A DNA stretch of 31,715 nt. It comes from JAAUQA01 sp036351435. Its GTDB lineage: Bacteria; Pseudomonadota; Gammaproteobacteria; Competibacterales; Competibacteraceae. Below, piece after piece: positions 15,268 through 23,352 of this stretch. The translations under genes and the position numbers were made by a program. The notes below the pieces were generated by a model that was not told the DNA's origin, searched no databases, and worked only from the letters and a program-made list of their open reading frames with translations. Each line of letters starts with the position of its first letter. Positions within the stretch are counted from its first letter, which is position 1. The stretch spans positions 1 through 31,715 of the forward strand of contig JAZBPA010000090.1 of the NCBI GenBank assembly GCA_036351435.1, read 5' to 3'.

Positions 15268-16365
15268 ATTAGCCAGTCGATCTATCTTGCCTGTCGGGGT
15301 TTCTAACAGTTGAGGTAAAAAATGGAAGGAGCGGGGAATCTCATAGTTCCCCAAAGCACTGTCCAGCAGTAATTCATCCTGGATCACAGCTTGTTCATTC
15401 GGGCTAATTGGTTCCCCCTCAATGACTGCCGCGACCTGCTGACCGAACTGTGAATGGGTCTGCGGGCCCACAAAAAAACGGCGATCCTTGTATATTCCTC
15501 CCCGATATATCCGTAATAACCGAGCCAATGCCTGTTCCACCTTCTCCGCTTGAACTTTAATTCCACCAGTATTGATGACATTGTCGATTCGTCCAAGCCA
15601 GAGAAATGACCCATCCGATTGTAAATCTACTCGATCGTGAGTTGATAAGGACTTATACCCAGTCATTGGTGCGTTCACAGTCAAGCAACTCTGTTCATCA
15701 ACAGTCAATTGCACACCGCTTAGGGGCACAAAATAATCGCTGGCTGAAGGGCCATTGAGACGCTTGAGCGCAACATGGCTGACGGTTTCAGTCATACCAT
15801 AGGTATGATAGACAGGAACGGAGAGAGTGTTTATCTGCTCCAACAGCGCCTCCGATAGCGGCGCTCCTCCCACTATTACCGCGCGCATGTTTTCCAGTAT
15901 CGCTGCTTTGCCTGGGGTCGCTGTGAACATTTCCAGAAACTGTATCGGAGCCAACGCCGTAAAATCGAAACGAGTTTCATCCGAAAATAAACCCAATGGA
16001 TTACGCTGGGGCGGGATCACTGTCAGCGGCAAACCTAATTCAAATCCTCTGACTAACATCATCATCCCAGCGATATACTCGGTGGATAGACCCACCAGAG
16101 CACGATCACCTTGCTGCAAGTCCAACGCTTGCGCAGTAAGCCGGGCACTTGCAACCATATGCTCACGGCGTAATGTGATAATTTTAGGGTGGCCGGTCGA
16201 ACCAGAGGTTTTTATCTTGAAACATTCTTGACCGGATAACCATTGATGACAGAACTGCAGTGTATGCTGCTCGTAGGGTGTCAAGTTTCCGTAAACAGGC
16301 TGAGCAGAGAGATCAATCAGCTGTTGCTGAGAATAGGAACGGCCATTGAGAGCAAATTCAAGCAT
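15247..16365 (-). CDS. menE: o-succinylbenzoate-CoA ligase (short AMP-binding form)
   Basis: MenE activates o-succinylbenzoate to its CoA thioester in menaquinone synthesis. At 372 residues it is a short adenylate-forming enzyme. Clear core motifs are the P-loop KTSGSTGHPK (52-61), YHTYGMTETVSHVAL (A5), GRIDNVINTGGIKVQAEKVE (A8, hinge) and the C-terminal lysine in TPTGKIDR (K360). The gene directly follows menB (21 bp), with AAAGG before its ATG, which strongly supports MenE over another acyl-CoA ligase. menC, menD, menF and menH are not in the window. The short architecture resembles the form I associate with Bacteroidetes, which could reflect transfer or just a compact subfamily. The last 21 bp overlap plsC on the other strand. 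Confidence 0.85.
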   Translation of the reverse strand: MLEFALNGRSYSQQQLIDLSAQPVYGNLTPYEQHTLQFCHQWLSGQECFKIKTSGSTGHPKIITLRREHMVASARLTAQALDLQQGDRALVGLSTEYIAGMMMLVRGFELGLPLTVIPPQRNPLGLFSDETRFDFTALAPIQFLEMFTATPGKAAILENMRAVIVGGAPLSEALLEQINTLSVPVYHTYGMTETVSHVALKRLNGPSASDYFVPLSGVQLTVDEQSCLTVNAPMTGYKSLSTHDRVDLQSDGSFLWLGRIDNVINTGGIKVQAEKVEQALARLLRIYRGGIYKDRRFFVGPQTHSQFGQQVAAVIEGEPISPNEQAVIQDELLLDSALGNYEIPRSFHFLPQLLETPTGKIDRLANLRALAI

Positions 16366-16386
16366 CGACCTTTCAGCCGACGATTA

Positions 16387-17211
16387 TCAAGGAAACTTAG
16401 TAAATTTAGAAAAATCGGGTTTACGTTTTTCCACATAAGCATTCCTACCTTCCTGGGCTTCTTCGCTCAAGTAATACAGCAGGGTCGCATTGCCAGCCAG
16501 TTCCTGAATTCCAGCCTGACCGTCGAGCTCAGCGTTGAACGCAGATTTCAAAAGCCGCAAAGACAGCGGACTCTTGGTCTGCATTTTCCGGCACCATTCA
16601 ATGGTAGTGTCTTCGAGTTCGTCCAGCGGCACCACTTTGTTGACTAGGCCCATGTTCAAAGCATCCTGGGCGTCATACTGATCGCAAAGAAACCAAATCT
16701 CCCGCGCTTTTTTCTGACCGACGATCCGTGCCAAATAAGAAGCGCCAAAACCACCGTCGAAACTGCCGACTTTGGGACCGGTTTGGCCGAAACGGGCGTT
16801 GTCTGCTGCAATCGTCAGATCACAAACAACATGCAATACATGGCCGCCGCCAATAGCCCAACCCGCTACCATAGCAATCACCGGCTTGGGGCAGGAGCGA
16901 ATCTGTTTCTGTAAATCCAATACATTCAGTCGCGGCACCTGGTCTTCGCCGACATACCCGCCGACCCCTCGGACCCTCTGATCGCCGCCGCTGCAGAACG
17001 CCTGTCCACCTTCACCAGTCAACACGATGACATCAATTTCAGGATTTTGCCGTGACAGTTCCATCGCCTCGCTCAACTCCATGATGGTCAACGGCGTAAA
17101 AGCGTTATGCACTTGCGGGCGGTTGATACTTATTTTGGCGATGCCGTCATGAAACTGATACAAAATTTCCTGATAGTCTTTCAAGGGTTGCCACGGAATT
17201 CGGCTTTCCAA
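16387..17211 (-). CDS. menB: 1,4-dihydroxy-2-naphthoyl-CoA synthase (type I)
   Basis: MenB cyclises o-succinylbenzoyl-CoA to 1,4-dihydroxy-2-naphthoyl-CoA. The 274-residue crotonase-fold protein has SGGDQ (74-78), AGWAIGGGHVLHVVCDLTIA (oxyanion-hole region) and FGQTGPKVGSFDGGFGASYL. The glycine in TGPKVG, instead of the aspartate in TDADVG-type enzymes, marks the bicarbonate-dependent type I subclass. C-terminal QEGRNAYVEKRKPDFSKF is typical of MenB and not of other crotonases. The start is TTG at 17211, supported by GAGGTG just upstream and by family alignment. The gene lies 37 bp after the SMP-30-like gene and 21 bp before menE. Confidence 0.93.
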   Translation of the reverse strand: MESRIPWQPLKDYQEILYQFHDGIAKISINRPQVHNAFTPLTIMELSEAMELSRQNPEIDVIVLTGEGGQAFCSGGDQRVRGVGGYVGEDQVPRLNVLDLQKQIRSCPKPVIAMVAGWAIGGGHVLHVVCDLTIAADNARFGQTGPKVGSFDGGFGASYLARIVGQKKAREIWFLCDQYDAQDALNMGLVNKVVPLDELEDTTIEWCRKMQTKSPLSLRLLKSAFNAELDGQAGIQELAGNATLLYYLSEEAQEGRNAYVEKRKPDFSKFTKFP

Positions 17212-17248
17212 AGTTCACCTCACTCAATAAATTTTGTGGAATTGGGTT

Positions 17249-18223
17249 TTACCGCCAATGGCGTAGCGGCAAACCGGATACGGGGGCAGTAAAGCGCAGC
17301 AAATGCGGCATTGCCAGAGATCCTAAATAGACCGTTCGCAAATCCAAACCGGCGAAGGCAATGCTGGTGGGAAACTGTACTGTGCGGCCAGCGGTGGCGA
17401 AAAAATCTTCGGGGGTCAGGGCACCCGCCGCGATTTGTGCATCAAGGTTCACCAGTGCGGGTTCGTTGGGTTCTTCGAAAACAACATGTGACTCACCGTT
17501 CGGTGCCAGAATCCTAATACCGTTACGCAGTACGGTGGCAACCCAAAGATTACCCTCAACATCAAATGTAAGCCCGTCAACATAGCCACCCGGTCCGAAA
17601 TCAGCAGGACCGAATACTTCTTGTGCTCCCAATTCACCTGCCGAGCCGACACGATAACGCACAACTCGACGCGCCATGGTTTCAGCAACGTAAAGATATT
17701 CTTCAGCGGCATCCAGTCGCGCCTCATTAGCCGCTAATAACCCATCGGCAACAATCCGAGTTCCCCGCTGGTCAATCAGCAAGATATAGCCGTCGGGTTG
17801 CGGATCAGCTGCTGCCAGAAACCACGGGGTCCGTCGACTGGTCACAGATAACCAAAGACGATCCTGACTATCAATGAAAGGGAAGTTCACAGCACCCAGT
17901 GATACGCCATCAATATTATCTAATACCACTTCATGACGGCCATCGCGATAGAGCTTATACAGACAACCATCGGCCAAATTAGCCACCAATAGATTGCCTT
18001 CACGATCCATCGCTAAACCATTGGGTTCACCACCGATACCATCCAACAGAGCTTGAGCACCCTCGGTATCGATACGAGTTACTCCACCCCGCTTATCAGA
18101 AACCCAAAGCGTGCCGTCCTGTTCGGCAATAACACTCTCCGGTTGTTGCAAATCACTTCCGACGGTCTGCAAATCCTCTAGATTCAAAACAAAGTTCTTT
18201 ATCGAACTCACGAGCAAATCCAC
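17249..18223 (-). CDS. SMP-30/gluconolactonase/LRE-like beta-propeller protein
   Basis: The 324-residue protein shows repeated beta-propeller strands of the SMP-30 type: QQPESVIAEQDGTLWVSDKR, GEPNGLAMDREGNLLVANLA, NFPFIDSQDRLWLSVTSR, YVDGLTFDVEGNLWVATVLR. These carry the acidic and asparagine residues that bind a divalent metal in the family. Such enzymes hydrolyse sugar lactones or related esters. The substrate cannot be predicted here. No signal peptide is apparent. The GTG start follows the gyrB stop codon immediately (TGAGTG), which makes transcriptional and translational coupling with gyrB likely; a second GTG four codons in is an alternative start. Its position between gyrB and menB is unusual, and a role in menaquinone synthesis is not supported by anything in the sequence. 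Confidence 0.8.
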   Translation of the reverse strand: MDLLVSSIKNFVLNLEDLQTVGSDLQQPESVIAEQDGTLWVSDKRGGVTRIDTEGAQALLDGIGGEPNGLAMDREGNLLVANLADGCLYKLYRDGRHEVVLDNIDGVSLGAVNFPFIDSQDRLWLSVTSRRTPWFLAAADPQPDGYILLIDQRGTRIVADGLLAANEARLDAAEEYLYVAETMARRVVRYRVGSAGELGAQEVFGPADFGPGGYVDGLTFDVEGNLWVATVLRNGIRILAPNGESHVVFEEPNEPALVNLDAQIAAGALTPEDFFATAGRTVQFPTSIAFAGLDLRTVYLGSLAMPHLLRFTAPVSGLPLRHWR

Positions 18224-20647
18224 TCAAATATCAAGATTGGACACGTACAGCGCGTTCTGTTCGATGAAATCACGACGCGGTTCCACCTGATCGCCCATCA
18301 GCGTGGTAAAAACTTCATCAGCGGCGATGGCATCCTCGACCTTCACCTGCAGCATGCGGCGTACAGTGGGATCCATGGTGGTTTCCCAGAGCTGGTCGGG
18401 ATTCATTTCCCCTAGCCCTTTATAACGTTGAATATGCTGGCCACGTTTGGCTTCTTCCAAAAGCCAATCAATCGCTTGACTGAAGCTACCGATTCCCTGG
18501 CTACGCTCACCACGCTTAACCAACGCCCCTTCACCGATTAATCCCTCCAGCTTTACACCTAAGCCGGCAATATTTTCATATTCGGGAGAGGCGAAAAATT
18601 CCACATTCAACTGGGTCTCTTTCTTCAAACCGTGAGATTGCCGGGTCACGACGATGCTATAAGTTTCCCTTCCTTCTCGTGACTTCAACTCAAACTGATA
18701 GATAGAACGTTGCTCAGTGGTCAACCGGTCGGTCAGTTTCTGAAGCCAACCTTGCAGATAAGAGACATCTTTCAACCGGTCCCGATTCAACACCGGCAGA
18801 TCAATCGTTTGTTCGAGAAAAAACGAATCGTAGCGCCGACTCAAACGACGGATCATGGCCATCACTGCGGTGTAATGACGCGCCAATTCTTCCAGTGCCA
18901 TTCCACTCAGCGGAGGCTGCCCTTCTCCTAGAATGAGTGATGCCCCGTTCAAGGCCATTTGCAGCAAATGGGCGGATAATTCCGCATCGTCTTTGACGTA
19001 TTGTTCCTGTTTACCCTTTTTGACTTTGTAAAGTGGGGGTTGCGCAATGTAGATATAGCCGCGTTCAATCAATTCCGGCATGTGTCGATAAAAGAACGTC
19101 AACAACAGGGTACGGATGTGACTACCATCAACATCGGCGTCGGTCATGATAATAATCCGGTGGTAGCGTAATTTGTCCGGATTAAACTCTTCCCGCCCTA
19201 TGCCGCAACCCAGTGCAGTGATCAAGGTACCGACCTCCACCGAGGACAGCATTTTATCGAAACGGGCTTTCTCAACGTTGAGGATTTTGCCTTTGAGCGG
19301 CAGGATCGCCTGAAATCGGCGGTCCCGACCCTGCTTAGCGGAACCGCCTGCAGAGTCCCCCTCCACCAGAAACAGTTCTGATTGACTCGGGTCTTTTTCC
19401 TGACAATCGGCTAATTTGCCGGGTAGCCCGGCGATATCCAGTACACTCTTGCGGCGGGTCATTTCCCTCGCCCGCCGGGCAGCATCCCGAGCACGGGCCG
19501 CATCGACTATCTTGCTGGTGATAGCGCGGGCCTCAGCCGGACTCTCCAATAAAAATGCCTGAAACTTTTCAGCCATGACCGACTCGACCATGGATTTAAC
19601 TTCGGAGGACACCAGTTTGTCTTTGGTTTGCGAGGAAAACTTAGGGTCCGGTACCTTGACCGATAGTACAGCGGTGAGCCCTTCTCGGGCATCATCGCCT
19701 GAAGTGGCTACCTTGGCCTTTTTCAAAATCCCTTCGGCGTCCATGTACTGATTCAAGGTTCGGGTTAGGCCACCGCGAAAACCGGCCAAGTGGGTTCCAC
19801 CGTCTCGCTGCGGAATATTATTGGTAAAGCAGAAAATATTTTCCTGATACGAATCATTCCACTGCAGGGCAATTTCTACCCAACCATCGTCTTTCTCGGT
19901 ATTGATGTAAAACACCGTCGGGTGCAACGGGGTTTTTTTGCGATTCAAATGCTCGACGAAAGCCCGGATTCCACCCTGATACTCGAACCGATCGCTCTTA
20001 CCGCTGCGTTCGTCATTCACTTCGATGCGCACGCCCGAATTCAAGAAAGACAATTCACGCAAACGCTTGGCTAAGACATCGTAGTGAAAATCGATATTAG
20101 TGAAGATCGTGGAACTAGGCTTGAAGTGCACCTCGGTCCCGGTTAGTTCCGTGTCACCAATCGCACGCAACGGCGCCTGTGGTACCCCCAACCGATATTC
20201 CTGCTGATGAACCTTACCGTCACGGCGAATTGTCAAGCGCAAAGTTTCCGACAGCGCATTTACCACCGACACACCTACGCCATGCAAGCCGCCGGAAACC
20301 TTGTAGGAATTCTGGTCGAATTTACCGCCGGCATGGAGCACGGTCATGATCACTTCGGCAGCAGAGCGACCCTGGGAATGCTCATCTACGGGCACGCCAC
20401 GACCGTTGTCGCGCACAGTAATGGATTCATCAGCATGAATGGTAATGCTGATAGCGTCGCAATACCCCGCCAGAGCTTCGTCGATGGAATTATCCACCAC
20501 TTCGAAAACCATGTGATGCAAGCCGGTACCGTCATCAGTATCGCCAATGTACATGCCGGGGCGCTTGCGGACCGCATCCAGACCCTCAAGCACTTTGATG
20601 CTAGAGGAATTATAGTCGGAGGAATTACCGTCAGTCGTGTCGCTCAT
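18224..20647 (-). CDS. gyrB: DNA gyrase subunit B
   Basis: GyrB provides the ATPase that drives negative supercoiling by the GyrA2B2 complex. The 807-residue length matches E. coli (804). The GHKL ATPase domain holds EVVDNSIDEALAG (catalytic E49, N53), DNGRGVPVD and GGLHGVGVSVVNALS. The transducer domain follows, then TOPRIM with EGDSAGGSAKQGRDRRFQ, PLKGKILNVEKAR and DADVDGSHIRTLLLTFFYR. The extra block of about 170 residues in the C-terminal half, typical of Gram-negative GyrB, is present. It ends with QRYKGLGEMNPDQLWETTMD and IEQNALYVSNLDI. It sits downstream of recF (47 bp), the classical dnaA-dnaN-recF-gyrB order. No strong Shine-Dalgarno precedes the ATG. Confidence 0.98.
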   Translation of the reverse strand: MSDTTDGNSSDYNSSSIKVLEGLDAVRKRPGMYIGDTDDGTGLHHMVFEVVDNSIDEALAGYCDAISITIHADESITVRDNGRGVPVDEHSQGRSAAEVIMTVLHAGGKFDQNSYKVSGGLHGVGVSVVNALSETLRLTIRRDGKVHQQEYRLGVPQAPLRAIGDTELTGTEVHFKPSSTIFTNIDFHYDVLAKRLRELSFLNSGVRIEVNDERSGKSDRFEYQGGIRAFVEHLNRKKTPLHPTVFYINTEKDDGWVEIALQWNDSYQENIFCFTNNIPQRDGGTHLAGFRGGLTRTLNQYMDAEGILKKAKVATSGDDAREGLTAVLSVKVPDPKFSSQTKDKLVSSEVKSMVESVMAEKFQAFLLESPAEARAITSKIVDAARARDAARRAREMTRRKSVLDIAGLPGKLADCQEKDPSQSELFLVEGDSAGGSAKQGRDRRFQAILPLKGKILNVEKARFDKMLSSVEVGTLITALGCGIGREEFNPDKLRYHRIIIMTDADVDGSHIRTLLLTFFYRHMPELIERGYIYIAQPPLYKVKKGKQEQYVKDDAELSAHLLQMALNGASLILGEGQPPLSGMALEELARHYTAVMAMIRRLSRRYDSFFLEQTIDLPVLNRDRLKDVSYLQGWLQKLTDRLTTEQRSIYQFELKSREGRETYSIVVTRQSHGLKKETQLNVEFFASPEYENIAGLGVKLEGLIGEGALVKRGERSQGIGSFSQAIDWLLEEAKRGQHIQRYKGLGEMNPDQLWETTMDPTVRRMLQVKVEDAIAADEVFTTLMGDQVEPRRDFIEQNALYVSNLDI

Positions 20648-20694
20648 AAGGGGGATTTCGAATACCGTATAAATTTAATTGATTATTATACCAC

Positions 20695-21771
20695 TTAGGT
20701 GAAACTTCCTTGCTCTAGCCTGAATATACTGGGGTCGAGCCAGGCTGAAGTGTCCAGTGCCCCCGGTTCAATAGCAGTAATGAACAATTGGGCTTCGATG
20801 CCAGCTAAACAACTCATAACCCGCGCCCGGTGGTTAGAATCCAACTCAGCGGGTAAATCGTCGATCAACAACAAGCAAGGCGTGTGATGGTGGCTCCGAT
20901 ACAATTGAGCCTGCGCCAAAATTAGGGCAATCACGAGTAACTTCTGTTGGCCCCGAGATAAGTATTCTGCGACCGGTCGATCGGCTAGTGCTATGTAAAA
21001 ATCTGCTCGATGTGGTCCTATACCGGTGTGGCCGTAACGACGATCCTGCTCGCGTTGGTGACGAATGATCTGGGCTAAGCTCTGTTTTCGATTTTGCGGC
21101 CAACCAGGGCGATATTCAAGCTTAAGAGCTACCTTACCCAGGATTTCCTCAATTAGAGGCTTTAAAGCAACTTTCAGCGTCTCACAGAACCCTTTTCGAA
21201 GCTGATCCAAGACCTCAGCAGCCGATACCCACTCCTCATCCCAAGCGTTCATGACCCGATCAGTAGCATGACTCCGTAACGCAGCATTACGGCTACGCAG
21301 AGCAACACCATAGCGTTTCCAAGCAGACCAAAAGGCAGAGTCACCGTGAAACAAACCCCAATCCATAAACCGGCGACGTTGGCGCGGCCCATCTTCCAAC
21401 AAACGATGACTATTGGGGTTCAACAATAACGCGGGGATTTGTAGGGCTAATTGTGCCAGAGAACGCACCGGCTCGCCATCAATGCGGGCGACGAATTCTC
21501 GACTACTGCGTTGAATACCGACAGGAATGCGCCGTCCATCTGACGCTTCGACGGTAGCTACGATGCGGAACGCGTGTTGCTCAGTACGAATCAGCTCTTG
21601 CGCTCGCCGGGTACGAAAAGAACGCGCCCGCCCCAAAAAGTATAGCGCTTCAAGCAGGCTCGTCTTACCGGAAGCATTCTCACCGCTGATCAGATTCAGG
21701 CGCGGTGTAAACTGCAAAACGAGATGATCGAAATTACGAAAGTTGTCGATTTCCAGGGAAGAGACAATCAT
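20695..21771 (-). CDS. recF: DNA replication and repair protein RecF
   Basis: RecF is an SMC-like ATPase that helps load RecA at gaps and stalled forks. From the ATG at 21771 the protein has 358 residues (E. coli 357) and begins MIVSSLEIDNFRNF. The Walker A is GENASGKTS (30-38), the ABC signature is YLSRGQQKLLVIALILAQA, and the Walker B is CLLLIDDLPAELD. An in-frame extension of 26 codons upstream would overlap the end of dnaN and lacks family similarity, so it is rejected. It lies 44 bp after dnaN and 47 bp before gyrB. Confidence 0.96.
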   Translation of the reverse strand: MIVSSLEIDNFRNFDHLVLQFTPRLNLISGENASGKTSLLEALYFLGRARSFRTRRAQELIRTEQHAFRIVATVEASDGRRIPVGIQRSSREFVARIDGEPVRSLAQLALQIPALLLNPNSHRLLEDGPRQRRRFMDWGLFHGDSAFWSAWKRYGVALRSRNAALRSHATDRVMNAWDEEWVSAAEVLDQLRKGFCETLKVALKPLIEEILGKVALKLEYRPGWPQNRKQSLAQIIRHQREQDRRYGHTGIGPHRADFYIALADRPVAEYLSRGQQKLLVIALILAQAQLYRSHHHTPCLLLIDDLPAELDSNHRARVMSCLAGIEAQLFITAIEPGALDTSAWLDPSIFRLEQGSFT

Positions 21772-21815
21772 ACCCCTGACCGAATCGTTACTCCGCCGTT
21801 GCCTATCAAACGAAA

Positions 21816-22919
21816 CTATAACCGCATCGGCATTACGACGTACTTGCAATCCCCTTCCGCCGACTCACGAATCAAACAACTACTGTTGGCATCAGCCAGG
21901 GATAACTGTACAGATTCGCTCGGTAACGCACCCAATGCATCCAGCAAATAGGTCACGTTGAAGCCGATCTCCAACGGATCACCGTCGTAATCAACTTCCA
22001 ATTCTTCTTCAGCTTCTTCTTGCTCTGGATTATGGGCTTGAATGCGCAACAATTGTTTCTCAGCCTGCAAACGTATGCCCCGATGTTTGTCGTTGGAAAG
22101 AATGGCTGTTCTGGCCAAGGCTTCACGTAATACCAAACGATCAACAACCAACAACTGATCGTGGGGACGGGGAATAACCCGATGGTAGTCAGGGAATTTT
22201 CCATCAATAAGCTTAGATGTGAAGCGAATTTCACCCAAAATCGCTTGCACATGATTGGTGCCGATATTGAGCACTACCTCGGCATCAACTTCGCCGAGCA
22301 ACCGCAGTAATTCTTGAATGCCCTTACGCGGTATGATCGCTTGATGATTCGGGGTAGCAGGATCTGTTTCCGCCGGTACCACACTCCAGGCCAAGCGATG
22401 ACCGTCAGTAGCTACCGCGCGTAACTGATTGCCTTCGACTTCAAACAGCAAGCCGTTCAAATAATACCGGACATCCTGCTGGGCCATCGCAAAATAGGTG
22501 CGTTCAATCAGCATTTTCAAATCACGTTGTGCGAGGCGGAGCTGACCTTCAAAAGGCAGTTCTTCCAAAGTTTGGAAGTTAGCCGCTGGCAAGGTCGCTA
22601 AGCTGAACCGGCTACGCCCGCAGCGCAGCGACACCCGCTCACCTTCTCCAGTTAGGGTGACCATAGCCTCCTCAGGAAGTGCCCGCAGAATATCCAGCAA
22701 CTTACGCGCCGGTAGAGTGATTTCTCCCGGTTCGTCGGTAGATAGTTCCGTGTTAGCTGTAAGCTCCACCTCAAGATCCGTTGCAGTGAAGTTCAATCTG
22801 TTGTCTTTGGCAACGATTAACACGTTGGATAGTATCGGTAACGTTTGTCGCCGTTCAACAACGCCAACCACATGTTGCAAGGGTTTTAAAAATTTTTCAC
22901 GCTGTGCTGCTAGCTTCAT
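21816..22919 (-). CDS. dnaN: DNA polymerase III beta sliding clamp
   Basis: DnaN is the ring-shaped processivity clamp of replication. Its 367 residues match E. coli (366). It begins MKLAAQREKFLKPLQHVVGV and contains VERRQTLPILSNVLI, ATDLEVEL, PARKLLDILRALPEE, RYYLNGLLFEVEGNQLRAVA, TDGHRLAW and the C-terminal clamp signature YVVMPMRL. The ATG is the family start. Directly upstream is the oriC region, whose leftmost DnaA box lies 73 bp from the start, so dnaN is probably transcribed both from within oriC and by read-through from dnaA. The first downstream gene is recF. Confidence 0.98.
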   Translation of the reverse strand: MKLAAQREKFLKPLQHVVGVVERRQTLPILSNVLIVAKDNRLNFTATDLEVELTANTELSTDEPGEITLPARKLLDILRALPEEAMVTLTGEGERVSLRCGRSRFSLATLPAANFQTLEELPFEGQLRLAQRDLKMLIERTYFAMAQQDVRYYLNGLLFEVEGNQLRAVATDGHRLAWSVVPAETDPATPNHQAIIPRKGIQELLRLLGEVDAEVVLNIGTNHVQAILGEIRFTSKLIDGKFPDYHRVIPRPHDQLLVVDRLVLREALARTAILSNDKHRGIRLQAEKQLLRIQAHNPEQEEAEEELEVDYDGDPLEIGFNVTYLLDALGALPSESVQLSLADANSSCLIRESAEGDCKYVVMPMRL

Positions 22920-23352
22920 GACCGTGTTTTATCATCCAAGAGTAATATTTATATATATATCTTTATTATTATTATTAGGGAGCTACTTTTCTGTGGATAA
23001 CTTTTATTTTTACTTTTATTTCAAAAACATATATCGATTTTGCCTGTGGATAAGTCTGTGGATAACCTGTGGATAACTTGTGGATAACTCTGGATCAAAA
23101 AGTTATCCACAAGTTATCCACAGGGTTATCCACAGGAAAACGGGTACTTATCCACAGACTTATCCACAGGGCGTTTTTGAGAATTATTGAGAATTTTTTT
23201 CATTTTTTATAAAAATACCAAAAAATATAATTTTTCAACCTTAGTGTTTTGATAAATAATGATTTATTTCGCAATAAATTTTATTTTAAATAGTAAAAAA
23301 ATTGCTTAAATGTGGCTTATTATCATAAAAAAAGAGGGTTTAAGAGGTTTTT
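22920..23352. other. oriC: chromosomal replication origin (oriC)
   Basis: This 433-bp AT-rich gap between dnaA and dnaN holds ten perfect DnaA boxes. Five read TGTGGATAA on the + strand (starts 22992, 23045, 23057, 23068, 23079) and five read TTATCCACA (starts 23103, 23114, 23126, 23148, 23160). Adjacent boxes are mostly 11-12 bp apart, about one helical turn. Very AT-rich flanks lie on both sides (22940-23040, with TAT repeats at 22964-22978, and 23175-23340), either of which could be the unwinding element. Only one GATC occurs (23093-23096), at the centre, so SeqA/Dam control as in E. coli is unlikely. dnaA, dnaN, recF, gyrB and nearby parS sites support the assignment. Confidence 0.95.
23043..23170. 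repeat. nested inverted repeat of DnaA boxes in oriC
   Basis: The arm 23043-23065 is the exact reverse complement of 23148-23170 (23 bp), and the adjoining arm 23066-23089 is the exact reverse complement of 23101-23124 (24 bp). The left side is therefore one continuous 47-bp half. The right side is the same half interrupted by 23 bp (23125-23147) that bring one extra DnaA box. The centre is the 11-bp spacer 23090-23100. Confidence 0.9.

Noticed and set aside
21772..21849. 26-codon N-terminal extension of recF
   Set aside because: It overlaps the end of dnaN and is not found in RecF, which begins with MIVSSLEIDNFRNF.
22964..22978. TAT/ATT triplet run as a DnaA-trio unwinding element next to box 22992
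   Set aside because: The triplets are out of phase with the trio consensus when read from that box, so the unwinding side cannot be assigned.
23043..23170. Repeated DnaA boxes as a CRISPR array or plasmid iterons
   Set aside because: The units are 9-bp DnaA boxes in inverted orientation between dnaA and dnaN, without spacers or a rep gene.
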